64,000 nt of DNA from the NCBI RefSeq assembly GCF_001584145.1, contig NZ_CP013232.1, positions 372,001 to 436,000 on the forward strand. The letters are read 5' to 3'. The DNA comes from Collimonas fungivorans (GTDB lineage: Bacteria; Pseudomonadota; Gammaproteobacteria; Burkholderiales; Burkholderiaceae_D). The translations under genes were made by a program, and so were the position numbers. The notes below the pieces were generated by a model. It saw only the letters and a program-made list of their open reading frames with translations, made no database searches and was not told where the DNA came from. Each line of letters begins with the position of its first letter. Within the stretch, counting starts at the first letter, position 1. Shown piece by piece: positions 33,013 to 45,240 of the stretch.

Positions 33013-33903
33013 ATGTTCGACGCCATGTCTATGGACCAGCTGCGCACGTTCATCGCCGCCGCCGAAGAAGGCAGCTTTTCCGCCGCCGGCCGCAAATTGC
33101 GCCGGGCGCAATCTGTGGTCAGCCATACTCTGGCCAATCTGGAACTGCAAGTGGGGTTCGCCCTGTTTGAACGGACCGGCCGTTATCCGCTGTTGACCGA
33201 GGCCGGCCGCGCCCTGCTGGCCGACGCCAGGGCGGCCGTGGGCGGCATGGATGTGTTCAAGGCGCGGGCGCGCACCTTGGCTGAGGGCCTGGAGCCGGAA
33301 CTGGCGGTCTCGGTCGACGTCATGTTTCCGATTGCACGCCTGACCGAAGCGGTGCGCGCATTCCATGCGGCTTTTCCCAATACACCGCTACGCCTGCATG
33401 TGGAAGCCTTGGGCGCTGTCGTCCAGCCGGTGCTGGATGGCCGCTGCCGGGTCGGCATCATCGGTTCGCTGCCGGATATTCCGAGAGACTGCGACGCCGA
33501 TTATCTGCTGAGCGTACCCGCGGTATATGTAGTGGCGGCGAATCACCCGCTGGCGGCGTTCGCCGGGCCGATTGCGCGCGCCGAGGCGGCCAGACATGTG
33601 CAGCTGGTGCTGACCGACCGAACGATCTTGACCCAGGGTCGTGAATTCGGCGTGATATCGACACACATCTGGCGCCTGGCGGACCTGGGGGCGAAGCACG
33701 AATTCCTGCGCGCTGGGCTAGGGTGGGGCTCCATGCCGCAACATATGGTGGAAGAGGATCTGCGGCGCGGCAGCCTGGTGCGTATCGAACTGGAGGATGA
33801 CCCGATACAGAGCTTCTCGTTCGTGATGCGGGCTTTTTATCGCCGCGATGCGCCGCCCGGGCCGGCTGGGCGATGGTTCGTCAGCAAGCTGAAGCAGTAT
33901 TGA
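33013..33903 (+). CDS. LysR-type regulator of the pirin/doxX pair
   Basis: 296 residues; ATG 33013 preceded by AGGATGG. HTH: FIAAAEEGSFSAAGRKLRRAQSVVSHTLANLE (in pieces). Effector domain with VSVDVMFPIARLTEAVRAF and LVLTDRTILTQGREFGVIS. Divergent from pirin with 110 bp between starts. Ends toward katG. Confidence 0.88.
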   Translation: MFDAMSMDQLRTFIAAAEEGSFSAAGRKLRRAQSVVSHTLANLELQVGFALFERTGRYPLLTEAGRALLADARAAVGGMDVFKARARTLAEGLEPELAVSVDVMFPIARLTEAVRAFHAAFPNTPLRLHVEALGAVVQPVLDGRCRVGIIGSLPDIPRDCDADYLLSVPAVYVVAANHPLAAFAGPIARAEAARHVQLVLTDRTILTQGREFGVISTHIWRLADLGAKHEFLRAGLGWGSMPQHMVEEDLRRGSLVRIELEDDPIQSFSFVMRAFYRRDAPPGPAGRWFVSKLKQY

Positions 33904-33925
33904 GGGGGGCTGAAGAAAAGCAGGC

Positions 33926-33951
33926 CGGCGGCGCCTTACGAGCAGCCGCCG
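33926..33951. terminator. Hairpin between converging LysR and katG genes
   Basis: CGGCGGC (33926-33932) and GCCGCCG (33945-33951) form a 7-base GC stem with a 12-base loop in the 162-bp convergent gap. No T-run. A second weaker pair CCCCAGG/CCTGGGG lies at 34002-34008/34030-34036. Possible transcription barrier. Confidence 0.4.
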
Positions 33952-34065
33952 TGGGTTCGATGCAGCGATGATTAAATCGCCTGGTGACGATGGAAAGCGC
34001 GCCCCAGGCGACGCAATGGATCTGCATCACCTGGGGCTGATGAGCGCGGTCACCAGGCCCGCAGC

Positions 34066-36811
<2,746 letters not shown>

Positions 36812-37582
36812 TTATGCCGGCAGACTGACGCCGGACAGCTCTTCGCACAGTCCGATGAGGCGCTCTTGGAGAGTGACATCCTTCGCTTGCGGATTCGGGG
36901 CAAGCGGCCGCATGTGGTAGAAATAACGGCCTGTCACAAGAGCCTTGGAATCGTCGCCCGCCGCTAGCCATGCTTGCGTGCGATGTGCCTGATCCATGTC
37001 GTCGGGCGCACCGGCGCCGCCCATTTTGGTCGGCACCCAGCCCGGCTCAAGCGAGTTGGATAAAACATCTGGCCAGCGGCGGGCGATTGCGAATGCCAGC
37101 ATGGCGTCATGCAACTTGCTCTCGGCATAGGCCATGGAACCGCTCCATCGACGTTTGCGCCAGAGGATGTCGTCCAGGTTCGCGTCTGCGTCGTGATGCA
37201 TCCCGGAGCTCAGGTAGACAAGCCGCTGTGGTTTATCGATCAGTGCGGTCAAGATGTACGCGGACAGTGTATTGATCGCGAAGACATGCGGCAGACCATC
37301 TTTGGTGAGTCGATGGCTTTCTCGATAGCCAACTGCGGCATTGTGGATTATTGCATCGAAGTGGCCGAGAGCATTGACGCTTGCGGCGACCTCTTTAGCG
37401 CCCGCCATGGTTTCGAGGTCGCCTGCGACTATGGCTTCAGCCCCGGGAAATGCCTGCCGAACGTCATTCGCGCGAGCCGGATTACGAGCATGCAGGACCA
37501 GCTTGTGGCCTTGTGTGGCCAGTAACTCTGCAGCCATGAGGCCTAAACCTGTCGACGAACCGGAAATGAATATGCGTGCCAT
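36812..37582 (-). CDS. Short-chain dehydrogenase/reductase
   Basis: 256 residues from ATG 37582 (AAGGAG upstream); the long open frame above it is spurious. ARIFISGSSTGLGLMAAELLATQG gives the TGxxxGxG variant GSSTGLG; DAIIHNAAVG is the NNAG equivalent (HNAA); YLSSGMHH supplies the Ser, and Tyr/Lys come from MAYAESKLHDAML. It is the last gene of an amidohydrolase-MFS-SDR operon read right to left (41 bp after the MFS gene). Confidence 0.87.
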   Translation of the reverse strand: MARIFISGSSTGLGLMAAELLATQGHKLVLHARNPARANDVRQAFPGAEAIVAGDLETMAGAKEVAASVNALGHFDAIIHNAAVGYRESHRLTKDGLPHVFAINTLSAYILTALIDKPQRLVYLSSGMHHDADANLDDILWRKRRWSGSMAYAESKLHDAMLAFAIARRWPDVLSNSLEPGWVPTKMGGAGAPDDMDQAHRTQAWLAAGDDSKALVTGRYFYHMRPLAPNPQAKDVTLQERLIGLCEELSGVSLPA

Positions 37583-37623
37583 GTGAATTCTCCTTACTGA
37601 ATAATGGATATGCGATGCAACGA

Positions 37624-38823
37624 TTAGGCCGTGGTGCGGCGGTTGACCAGAATCAGTGCGGCTCCAGTAATGGCGCCCGCTGCGCCGAACAAGTAGACAG
37701 AGGCGTAGCCGAAGCGACTCGCGACGAGGCCGGCGGAGGGACCGGCAAGACCGTAGGCAATGTCGAGGAATGCGACAAAGGCGCCCATGGCACTGCCACG
37801 ATTGGCCGGCAGCACGCGCTTTAGCGCCTCGACGCCGAGGGCGGGAAACACTAGTGCACAACCCAAGCCGGTCACCAAGGCGCCGCCTAGCGCCATCAGC
37901 TCATTCTGCGCTCCCCAAAGCATGACTTGGCCAATGGCTTCTACGCCAAGAGACCATAAGGCGACACGATAGCCCCCGATCCGATCTGGCAGTTGCCCAA
38001 GAACCAGCCTGACAAAGATAAAACCAATACCGAAAGCTGTCATGACCAAGCCGGCATGACCCCAGCCTCGGGCAGAGAAATAGAGCGAAGCAAACGCAGT
38101 GAGGCCAGACAGTCCGATACCTTGCAACATCAAACCCATACCTTCCCTCCAGATCTGTCTGATAACGCGGTAGAAAGGCAGGCGATCACCGACCGGCGAG
38201 GCATAAGAGGTCGCACGTGAAGCGATTAGTGCTGCGAACAACGGCGCGACAATACAGGCGATCATGACTGCCTGAACGCCAAAACTCTGGTAAAGCGACA
38301 TGCCGATGGGCGCGCCGACCGCCAGTGCAGCGAACATGGCGATGCCGGTCCAAGACATCGACATGCCTGCACGCTGTGGACCGACCGAGGCGATCGACCA
38401 CGATACATAGCCGGTGACAAACTGGCTTTCGCCGAGACCTGCCGCAAGGCGTCCCGCAATGATGATGGCAAGACTTGTCGCTGGCGAGAAGCTAGGCAAG
38501 GCTGCAACCAAATAAAGCAGACCGCCCAGCGCGGAAAAGGCCGCTCCCTGCAAGGCAGCCTTCTTGCCGCCCAACTGGTCGGTCACACGGCCCGCGTAAC
38601 CACGAGTCAGTACGGTGGCCAGGAACTGGATACCGATCACCAATCCGACAACCAGGCTGCTAAAGCCGAGTTTGTCATGGACAAAGAGAGGAATAACTGG
38701 AAGCGGCATGCCCACGGCAAGATAGCCGCAAAATAATGCCGCGATGACGGCAAGTGCCGGACGAGGCAGATGGGCCGGCGCGGCATCGCCCAGATCTGTC
38801 GTTTTTATGGAAATTGATGACAT
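37624..38823 (-). CDS. MFS efflux transporter (YfcJ/arabinose-efflux-like)
   Basis: 399 residues with 12 predicted membrane helices. The start ALAVIAALFCGYLAVGMPLPVIPLFV and motif A-like GYAGRVTDQLGGKKA are typical of small MFS drug/sugar efflux proteins; FIFVRLVLGQLPDRIGGYRVAL is the second-half motif A. ATG 38823 chosen over a TTG at 38835. Middle gene of the amidohydrolase-MFS-SDR operon, probably exporting a product or a toxic relative of the substrate. Confidence 0.9.
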   Translation of the reverse strand: MSSISIKTTDLGDAAPAHLPRPALAVIAALFCGYLAVGMPLPVIPLFVHDKLGFSSLVVGLVIGIQFLATVLTRGYAGRVTDQLGGKKAALQGAAFSALGGLLYLVAALPSFSPATSLAIIIAGRLAAGLGESQFVTGYVSWSIASVGPQRAGMSMSWTGIAMFAALAVGAPIGMSLYQSFGVQAVMIACIVAPLFAALIASRATSYASPVGDRLPFYRVIRQIWREGMGLMLQGIGLSGLTAFASLYFSARGWGHAGLVMTAFGIGFIFVRLVLGQLPDRIGGYRVALWSLGVEAIGQVMLWGAQNELMALGGALVTGLGCALVFPALGVEALKRVLPANRGSAMGAFVAFLDIAYGLAGPSAGLVASRFGYASVYLFGAAGAITGAALILVNRRTTA

Positions 38824-38882
38824 GGAAAACCCCAATTTGTAAAATTATGAGAACGGCCGCCCTGGAGGGCGACCGTATAAAC

Positions 38883-40232
38883 TCAGGCGGCGTCTTCCAG
38901 GGAAGCAGATGTCTTGAAAACGTCAGGACGGTAACCGCTGGCAGCGAGCAGATAATCGCGTGAGGCAGTCACTTCAGTCTTCAATTTTTCCAGATCAACG
39001 CCAAGCAATTTGCCCGCACGCTTGCGGAACTGGCCTGCGACCATCACCGTGTCGACGTCAGCTCGCTCGACCGCTTGGACGATGGTGCCAATGGCGTTGG
39101 TGACCGGGAAGACTGCCGCGCCATGGGTACGCACCATGATGATGTCTGCTTGCTTGCCCGGTGTGAGCGTGCCGGTCTTGGTTTCGAGGCCGGCGGCACG
39201 GGCGCCGTTGACTGTCGCTGCCCGCAGCACCGCTTCTACCGAGATCGGCGCGGGAGTGTTCGTCTCGCCACGGAAACGGCGATAGCGCATTGCCGCCCGC
39301 TGATGGGTGAACAAGGCATGCATCTCGCCAAACATGTCGCTGCCAAAAGCGGTGTCGAGGTCGATGCCAAGCGCGGGCGCCAAACCATGGTCAATCGCCT
39401 GCTGGTAGGCGAAATTTTCGTCGTCGAATCCAAACAATGCGTCTGAACGTGGATTCACGGTGATGTTGACACCTGCGTCCGCCAGCAACTTCCAGGTCGC
39501 CTCGGGCAGCCGCGTGCAGTGATTGAAGATATTGTGTTCGCTCAGCACTCCAGGCTCTGCAAATTCGGGGCCGAGCTTGGCGAGATCTCCAATGAATTCG
39601 GTCAGAATCCGCATGTCGAGTCTGCGTGCAGCCTTCCACCAATCAAGGTTGAGCTGGCCGAACAAGCCTACCTGTACAAGACTGCCGTCATGGTTCCATT
39701 TGAGCGCGAGGCGTTCGAGGTCCTGGGGCAAGTGCGCGCTGGATGCTTTCTTGTCCATTGCAGCGCCGACCATGTGCAGGGAGCGTATCCCGGCGGAATT
39801 CAATGCATCGAGTGCCGCATCAGTATGCTCCGGGCTGCGCGAACTGTGACAGGCATCGATGATGGTTGTAATGCCTGCATCTAGCGAGGCTACCGCCGTC
39901 AGCCTGGTGCTCAGATGCATGTCGAGTGGACGATAATGTGCACCCAGGGTTTCCGCGACCACATCGATATAGGCAAAGAGGTCGTCGACATCCGGCATCA
40001 GCCGGCGCATGACACCTAGCCAAGCGTGGTGATGCGCATCTATCAGGCCAGGCAGGACGATGCTTCCGGCAGCATCTATGATCTCTGCGTCTTCGCTTTT
40101 AATGTGGGGCCCGACCGCGGCAATGCGGTCGCCATCCACCAGGATGTCTCCGATAACGAGATTGGGAACATTGGCGTCCATCGTTACGATGGTGCCGCCC
40201 TTGAAAAGAATCTTGCGTGCTGTGTCAGACAT
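38883..40232 (-). CDS. Amidohydrolase (cytosine deaminase/chlorohydrolase-like)
   Basis: 449 residues from ATG 40232, which has GGAG upstream; an ATG at 40244 is possible. Metal-dependent hydrolase of the TRZ/ATZ and cytosine deaminase superfamily: the HxH ligands in LPGLIDAHHHAWLG, a later His in LSEHNIFNHCTRL, and the Asp in TVNPRSDALFG. The C-terminal composite domain has TLTPGKQADIIMVR. Likely deaminates or hydrolyses a heterocyclic compound; the exact substrate is unknown. First gene of the operon, opposite the LysR gene at 40372. Confidence 0.9.
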   Translation of the reverse strand: MSDTARKILFKGGTIVTMDANVPNLVIGDILVDGDRIAAVGPHIKSEDAEIIDAAGSIVLPGLIDAHHHAWLGVMRRLMPDVDDLFAYIDVVAETLGAHYRPLDMHLSTRLTAVASLDAGITTIIDACHSSRSPEHTDAALDALNSAGIRSLHMVGAAMDKKASSAHLPQDLERLALKWNHDGSLVQVGLFGQLNLDWWKAARRLDMRILTEFIGDLAKLGPEFAEPGVLSEHNIFNHCTRLPEATWKLLADAGVNITVNPRSDALFGFDDENFAYQQAIDHGLAPALGIDLDTAFGSDMFGEMHALFTHQRAAMRYRRFRGETNTPAPISVEAVLRAATVNGARAAGLETKTGTLTPGKQADIIMVRTHGAAVFPVTNAIGTIVQAVERADVDTVMVAGQFRKRAGKLLGVDLEKLKTEVTASRDYLLAASGYRPDVFKTSASLEDAA

Positions 40233-40371
40233 GATGTGCTCCATTCAGTTGGCTTATAGATGACTACGGCGGCACTCTGGCCACCGTTGACGGCAACGAT
40301 ACGCCTCAGATAATTTTTGATTAAGATAGAGCTACTCATAACATTTATGCTAAAAATCAAAGGTGACCGCA

Positions 40372-41280
40372 ATGAGTTTCGATGGCAGACTTCTTTCCGG
40401 GATGAGCGTGCTGGCTGCTGTAGTCGAGACCGGCAGCTTTACGCGGGCCGGGGAGGTATTGGGCCTGTCGGCCTCAGGGGTCAGCCGATCCATATCGCGC
40501 CTGGAAGAGCGCATTGGCATTCGGTTACTGGAGCGCACTACGCGTTCGCTACATTTAACTGGCGAGGGGACTCGGTTGTATGAGCTGGCGGCGCCACACC
40601 TCTCCGGCATCGAGGAAGCGGCGAATGCCGTGTCGGGTGCCGCTGTCAGTGTTCGTGGCGCCTTGCGGGTCAGTTTGAATCCATTGTTCGCCCGCTACGT
40701 ACTAGCGCCGCGACTCATCGAATTCAACGACCGCTATCCTGATCTCGATCTTGCGATTTTGCAGTATTCAGATACAGGGGATCTGGTTGCAGAGGGCATA
40801 GATGTTGCGGTTCGATTCGGTCCACAACCGCCTTCGAGCATGTCCTCTCGCCTGCTGCTGTCAACCCGCGTGCTTACCGTGGCGTCGCCGTCCTATCTGA
40901 GAAAGCATGGACATCCTCAAACGCCGACAGCGCTGGCTGAGCACGATTGCATTCAATACATCGATCCACAACGCGGCAAGCCATTTCCATGGGAATTTCA
41001 TTCCGGAAAGAAAATCGTGCCTGTTGCCACAAGCGGGCGATTGACCATGACAGACATAGATACAATGTTAAATGCCTGCTTGGCCGGCGCCGGCATCGCG
41101 CAAGTACTTGCGCTCGGGGTAGCACACCACATTGAAAGCGGGGCTCTGGTAGAACTGTTTCCAGATTGGCCCGACGAGAAATTTCCGTTGCATGTCATTC
41201 GCCCGTCCAGACGCTTGCCCTCGGCTGCGGTCGAAGCTTTTCTGGGGTTTTGCAGGGAGATTTGCAAGGGCAGAATATAG
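40372..41280 (+). CDS. LysR-type regulator (paralogue of 24772)
   Basis: 302 residues from ATG 40372 (AAGGTG upstream). MSFDGRLLSGMSVLAAVVETG, HTH RAGEVLGLSASGVSRSISRLE, effector RGALRVSLNPLFARYVLAP and IDVAVRFGPQPPSSMSSRL. Very similar in order and content to the LysR at 24772. Divergent from the amidohydrolase operon, its probable target. Confidence 0.9.
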   Translation: MSFDGRLLSGMSVLAAVVETGSFTRAGEVLGLSASGVSRSISRLEERIGIRLLERTTRSLHLTGEGTRLYELAAPHLSGIEEAANAVSGAAVSVRGALRVSLNPLFARYVLAPRLIEFNDRYPDLDLAILQYSDTGDLVAEGIDVAVRFGPQPPSSMSSRLLLSTRVLTVASPSYLRKHGHPQTPTALAEHDCIQYIDPQRGKPFPWEFHSGKKIVPVATSGRLTMTDIDTMLNACLAGAGIAQVLALGVAHHIESGALVELFPDWPDEKFPLHVIRPSRRLPSAAVEAFLGFCREICKGRI

Positions 41281-41282
41281 CC

Positions 41283-41426
41283 ATGACATCGATAAATCAT
41301 GCCCGGCATATTCGCGATTGCTGCATGCAGGCCGGCTTGGCACGCCGCGTCGTCTACTATGTCTCGGCGGTGACAGCAGTAGCCAGTCTTGTGGCCGCAG
41401 GCTGGCTACCAGTGTTCAGCGACTAA
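41283..41426 (+). CDS. Possible 47-residue small membrane protein
   Basis: ATG 41283 lies two bases after the LysR stop, with AGGGCAG about 10 bases upstream. The product has one hydrophobic stretch (VVYYVSAVTAVASLVAAGWLPVF) after a basic N-terminal part. Not recognised as a family; it could be a real small protein or a chance frame. Confidence 0.3.
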   Translation: MTSINHARHIRDCCMQAGLARRVVYYVSAVTAVASLVAAGWLPVFSD

Positions 41427-41620
41427 GGAATCGGCAGTAACTTGCCGGTGGTGGTGCGAGTCTCCATGTCCGCATGTACTCGCGCGGCTTCAGCAAGCGG
41501 ATAGATACCGCCAATCCTGACCTTCAGATCACCACGGGCAACCCAGTCAAATAACTGGGCGGAATGGGTTCGTAGCAGAGTCGGCGTATACACATAGTCG
41601 AGGAAGCTGGCGTATTCGCA
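41423..41620 (-). pseudogene. C-terminal remnant of a quinone oxidoreductase
   Basis: Minus-strand frame ending at 41423 reads CEYASFLDYVYTPTLLRTHS, AQLFDWVARGDLKVRIGG and YPLAEAARVHADMETRTTTG plus KLLPIP, the C-terminal part of a zinc-independent quinone oxidoreductase (MDR family). An in-frame TAA directly upstream (41624-41626) and absent N-terminal domains show it is a fragment. Confidence 0.75.
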
Positions 41621-41655
41621 CACTTAGCTCACGTTGGAGTCAAGCACTCGAAAGC

Positions 41656-41935
41656 TCATTCTCTCGCGAATATCTGAGTCTCCGAGAACATTGGGTGCCA
41701 CTCCGACAGGACAGTAGTCAACGTGCCGCCCTCGTTCAGGAAGTGGTGTGCGGCTCCAGGGAGCAGTTCAGGTTTCAAAGGTATTATTGCGTTAGGGTTA
41801 TGGTAGACAGGCAGGCCTTCTATCCATGTTTCGCTGTATTCTGGCGAGCCCGCTTCCAAGGAAAAACGGGTGGGTTCTGCTGTGTAGCTGCTAGGATTTG
41901 CGGCAAATCCTTGGCGTAGAATTCGTATCGCCGAT
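41656..41935 (-). pseudogene. Remnant of an unrecognised gene
   Basis: Minus-strand open frame of about 90 codons without an ATG, closed upstream by TGA, encoding among others FSLEAGSPEYSETWIEGLPV, YHNPNAIIPLKPELLPGAAH and WHPMFSETQIF. The composition and even pattern look like a real protein C-terminus rather than noise, but no family was recognised. Lies with the quinone oxidoreductase remnant in a decayed stretch between two LysR genes. Confidence 0.45.
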
Positions 41936-42090
41936 TTTCAAAATCCCGCCATCAAGCCCATTCGATTGAATTTGTGTATGGTATTTGACTGTCCACACAC
42001 TCTCGCTCCATATCCTGTTATGTTTCGTTCAATTACATCGTTGACGTCGGCCGAATCTGCGATTTCCAGGCACAGATTACTGAACGTTGT

Positions 42091-43014
42091 TCAACGCGCG
42101 CCTTTTGCAATATCGGATTTCAAATTTTTCGTGCAAACGACTTCCTTTTCCTTTGCAGCTCTAGTAATGCAGTCCAGCAATTCATCGGCAGCGATATTCG
42201 CGGTAGGGGTGACATGTTGAAGTACGCCAATTTCCCGGAAAAATCCCGCATTCCCTAACGGTAAAACACGCAATTTCTTGCTTGATGCACCTGCAGCGAG
42301 GTCGTAAGGAATAATGGCGACGCCTAACCCTTTTCTGACCATTTCCATGATCACCATTGGTTCGTCCAATTCCATCGTATCGTTTACATGCAGGCGAGTG
42401 CGCTTAAGGTAGCGATCAACCAGCTGGCCGCCGTAAGATCGCCGGCTGTAGCGCAGAAACGGATGCGCTGCCAGCAGATCCTTGACCGTCTTCTCGCGCG
42501 CCGAGAGTGGTGCGATTGCCACATAGGTTTCGCGCAGCATGGTTGTCCACTTCAAGCTCTTCGTCATTTTCAGATTGGGACGAATCATGACTGCAAGCGA
42601 CAAATCGTTGCTGTCGATTTGCGACATCAGTTGAACCGAGGTTCCCGGCACCACGTTGACTTCAACTAATGGAAAGCACTTCCGGAAATCCGCCAGCGCT
42701 GCCGGCAGCAAGTTCAGCTGGACAGTGGAGATGGCTCCGATGTCGATTTTCCCGCGCGTAGCGATGACTTCTGTCTGTCCTTTCATGGATTCAAAAAGCC
42801 TGATGATTTCTTCCGCGGTGCGCAGCAGCTGCTTGCCGTGATCGCTGACCGTGACAGACTTTCCCACGCGCGTAAACAGTTCGCAATTCAATTCCTCTTC
42901 CAGGCGCCTGATCTGCATGCTCACCGCAGATTGGGTCAAACCAAGCCTGGCGCCCGCGGTCGAGAACGATCCCAGTCGTGCTGCGGCGATAAAGGTTTTC
43001 AGGTAACGAATCAT
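42091..43014 (-). CDS. LysR-type regulator opposite the ggt locus
   Basis: 307 residues. HTH TAGARLGLTQSAVSMQIRRLE; the effector domain contains KIDIGAISTVQLNLLPAALADF and PMVIMEMVRKGLGVAIIPYDLAA. It is divergent from the duplicated promoter segment that precedes the VOC remnant and ggt (43017 on) and the intact VOC gene (45241 on), so it likely controls both through a duplicated operator. Confidence 0.9.
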   Translation of the reverse strand: MIRYLKTFIAAARLGSFSTAGARLGLTQSAVSMQIRRLEEELNCELFTRVGKSVTVSDHGKQLLRTAEEIIRLFESMKGQTEVIATRGKIDIGAISTVQLNLLPAALADFRKCFPLVEVNVVPGTSVQLMSQIDSNDLSLAVMIRPNLKMTKSLKWTTMLRETYVAIAPLSAREKTVKDLLAAHPFLRYSRRSYGGQLVDRYLKRTRLHVNDTMELDEPMVIMEMVRKGLGVAIIPYDLAAGASSKKLRVLPLGNAGFFREIGVLQHVTPTANIAADELLDCITRAAKEKEVVCTKNLKSDIAKGAR

Positions 43015-43016
43015 GG

Positions 43017-43400
43017 TTATGAAAAAATTGAATTAGCTTGATCAAAAAACATAATTTTACATCACAAAATCATATATATAAAATCCACTAAATCCCTGAC
43101 GCACAAAGGGTTTTTTGATAACAGGCAATTCTAATCCGCGGCCTTCGCGCCTTGTCCGCAGCCGACTCGCCATCGCCAGTCCACAGTTAGGAAAGAGGAT
43201 GAATGATGAGGTCGACATCACCATTCGATTTGGCATTCTCCGTGAAGACATTACCTAGGCACGTGCTTTTTACGGCGACCTGCTGGGCTGCCCTGAAGGT
43301 CGTAGCGACGAGAAGTTGGTGGATTTTAATTTCCACGAACGTTAACTGGAGGCGTGTTTTGCTCCAGATGAAACCGGTCTTAATTCGGCGAATTAAGGTG
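43017..43400 (+). repeat. Duplicated promoter-VOC segment, copy A (degenerate)
   Basis: Base-by-base reading shows that this stretch aligns with 45241-45625: shared landmarks include TTGAATTA, ATAATTT(T/C)ACATCA, ATATATA, AAATCCCTG, ACA(A/T)AAAGGGTTT, then the VOC start and the blocks TTTTACGGCGA and CTGGGCTGCCCTGAAGG. Copy A has many substitutions, indels and stops. Confidence 0.85.
43206..43400 (+). pseudogene. VOC/glyoxalase-like gene remnant (copy A)
   Basis: Starts like the intact gene at 45430 (ATG-AGG-TCG-ACA-TCA) but shifts frame near 43248, carries a TAG at the position equal to Gln in the intact copy, and further stops after FNFHER. Only about the first 65 codons are represented. 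Dead. Confidence 0.88.
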
Positions 43401-43438
43401 TGTCACAAGCATTATAAATTTACATAGGGGGTAGTGAA

Positions 43439-45160
43439 ATGAAGAATATTCAGAATAGGATGTCGAAGACAATTCTTGTTGCGACGCTAGCAGTTTTGGC
43501 CGGTTGTGGGGGTTCGACCGATGGCTTTGAAAGTGCCACGGCGTTGTCGGCCGGGGCTGCCGCAACGGGGGATAATTTCAGCGCACAGGTGGCGCAGCAA
43601 ATTCTGAGTGCTGGCGGCAATGCTGTCGACGCTGCAGTCGCGACCGCTTTCGCGCTCACGGTCACTTATCCGGAGGCAGGGAATATCGGCGGCGGCGGTT
43701 TTATGACCATTTACATGAATGGGCAGCCGTATTTCCTGGATTACCGAGAAATGGCGCCCGCTGCAACGTCTATGAATTTTTACACGCAGTTCACGACCGC
43801 GGATGGAAAGGAGGATCCCCAGAGCAGCATCCAGGGTGCGCAGGCTGTTGGCGTACCGGGTACTGTAATGGGGCTCTGGACGGCTTGCCAGAAGTTCTGC
43901 AAGTTACCATGGCAACAGCTGCTTGCGCCAGCCATAGCGCTTGCTCGCGACGGCTATCTTCCTGCGCAAGCCGAAATTGACAGCTACAAAAGCACAGTGG
44001 CAGGTTATCAGGCTTATCCTTATCCGTTCAATCTGTCTGAGTACTTTGGTGGAATGACGGCGAGTCAATTGTTCCGGCAACCTGACCTTGCAGCAACGCT
44101 TGAGCGAATTTCCGCGACAGGCGCGGACGAGTTCTATAAAGGCAAGACGGCTGATCTGCTTGTCGCGTCGATGACACAAGACGGTGGGAAAGGCGTGATC
44201 ACAAAAGGCGATCTGGCATCGTACAAAGCAGTTTGGCGCGAGCCGATTTCCTTTAATTGGAAAGGAATGACGGTACTAACTGCACCGCCTCCAAGTTCCG
44301 GCGGCATTGCCCTGGCGCAGTTGCTCGGCATGAAGGCTGATCTCAATGGCTCGCTTTTCTCTGGAGTGTCCGTGAACACTGCCCAGTACATTCATTTGAG
44401 CTCTGAGATGATGAAACGTGTGTTTGCGGATCGGGCACAATTTCTCGGCGATCCGGACTTTGTCACCGTACCTGTTTCAGGCTTGCTCGACCCGACCTAT
44501 ATCGCGCAGCGTGCGACCGAAGTGAATCCGACATCCATATCGCCTACGGCGAATGTCCAGCCGGGTAAACCTAAATTCCATACGACGCACTTCTCGATCG
44601 TCGATAAATGGGGTAACGCAGTGTCGAATACCTACACGTTGAATAATCCGTATGGAAGCGGTGTGGTCGTGCGAGGAGCAGGATTTGTTCTAAACGACGA
44701 AATGGACGACTTTGCAACGGTGCCGGGTCAACCAAATTCTCTTGGTGTGATTGGTGGGGACGCTAACGCTGTTGCCGCCGGGAAGCGGCCACTTTCATCG
44801 ATGTCGCCGAGTATTTTGCTGAAGGATGGAAAGGTGGCAATGGTGATCGGCACGCCTGGCGGGTCGCACATCTTCACGTCGTTGTATCAGGTGCTGTCCG
44901 ATGTGTATGACTACAACGTGAGCCTTGCCGATTCCGTGAAGAATATGCGCTTCCATCATCAATTGCCACAAGGAACTGTCGTCTATTGCGAACCGTATGC
45001 ACCTTTCCCGCCGTCTCTCGTCTCCGAACTGGCGACTCGAGGCTACACAGTCCAAAACGGGGGATTCAACACCGACGTGCAAGCTATTCAAATTGTGAAC
45101 GGCAGTCCGCTTCCTGTTTCCGATCCTCGCGGTAGGGGAGCTTCAGTGATCGCTAAGTAA
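43439..45160 (+). CDS. ggt: Gamma-glutamyltranspeptidase, lipoprotein
   Basis: 573 residues with an AGGGGG ribosome site. An N-terminal lipobox (VLAGC after ILVATLA) suggests an envelope lipoprotein instead of the usual free periplasmic enzyme. GGT signature: NAVDAAVATAFALTVTYPEAG and GNIGGGGFMTIY in the large subunit; the self-cleaving nucleophile Thr382 in KFHTTHFSIVDKWGN; substrate region NNPYGSG and GKRPLSSMSPSILL in the small subunit. Cleaves gamma-glutamyl bonds of glutathione and similar compounds, releasing glutamate. It has replaced the body of a duplicated VOC gene and lies before the VOC and amino-acid binding protein genes. Confidence 0.95.
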   Translation: MKNIQNRMSKTILVATLAVLAGCGGSTDGFESATALSAGAAATGDNFSAQVAQQILSAGGNAVDAAVATAFALTVTYPEAGNIGGGGFMTIYMNGQPYFLDYREMAPAATSMNFYTQFTTADGKEDPQSSIQGAQAVGVPGTVMGLWTACQKFCKLPWQQLLAPAIALARDGYLPAQAEIDSYKSTVAGYQAYPYPFNLSEYFGGMTASQLFRQPDLAATLERISATGADEFYKGKTADLLVASMTQDGGKGVITKGDLASYKAVWREPISFNWKGMTVLTAPPPSSGGIALAQLLGMKADLNGSLFSGVSVNTAQYIHLSSEMMKRVFADRAQFLGDPDFVTVPVSGLLDPTYIAQRATEVNPTSISPTANVQPGKPKFHTTHFSIVDKWGNAVSNTYTLNNPYGSGVVVRGAGFVLNDEMDDFATVPGQPNSLGVIGGDANAVAAGKRPLSSMSPSILLKDGKVAMVIGTPGGSHIFTSLYQVLSDVYDYNVSLADSVKNMRFHHQLPQGTVVYCEPYAPFPPSLVSELATRGYTVQNGGFNTDVQAIQIVNGSPLPVSDPRGRGASVIAK

Positions 45161-45186
45161 GGTTGCCAGCACATATATATTTTCGG

Positions 45187-45216
45187 AAGGAGGGGGCTTG
45201 GCTCCCTCCTTTTTTA
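45187..45216 (+). terminator. Rho-independent terminator after ggt
   Basis: AAGGAGGG (45187-45194) pairs with CCCTCCTT (45204-45211) around a 9-base loop and is followed by a T-run through 45215. Placed 27 bp after the ggt stop. Confidence 0.9.
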
Positions 45217-45240
45217 TGTGCCGAATGCTTAAGCCTGTTC

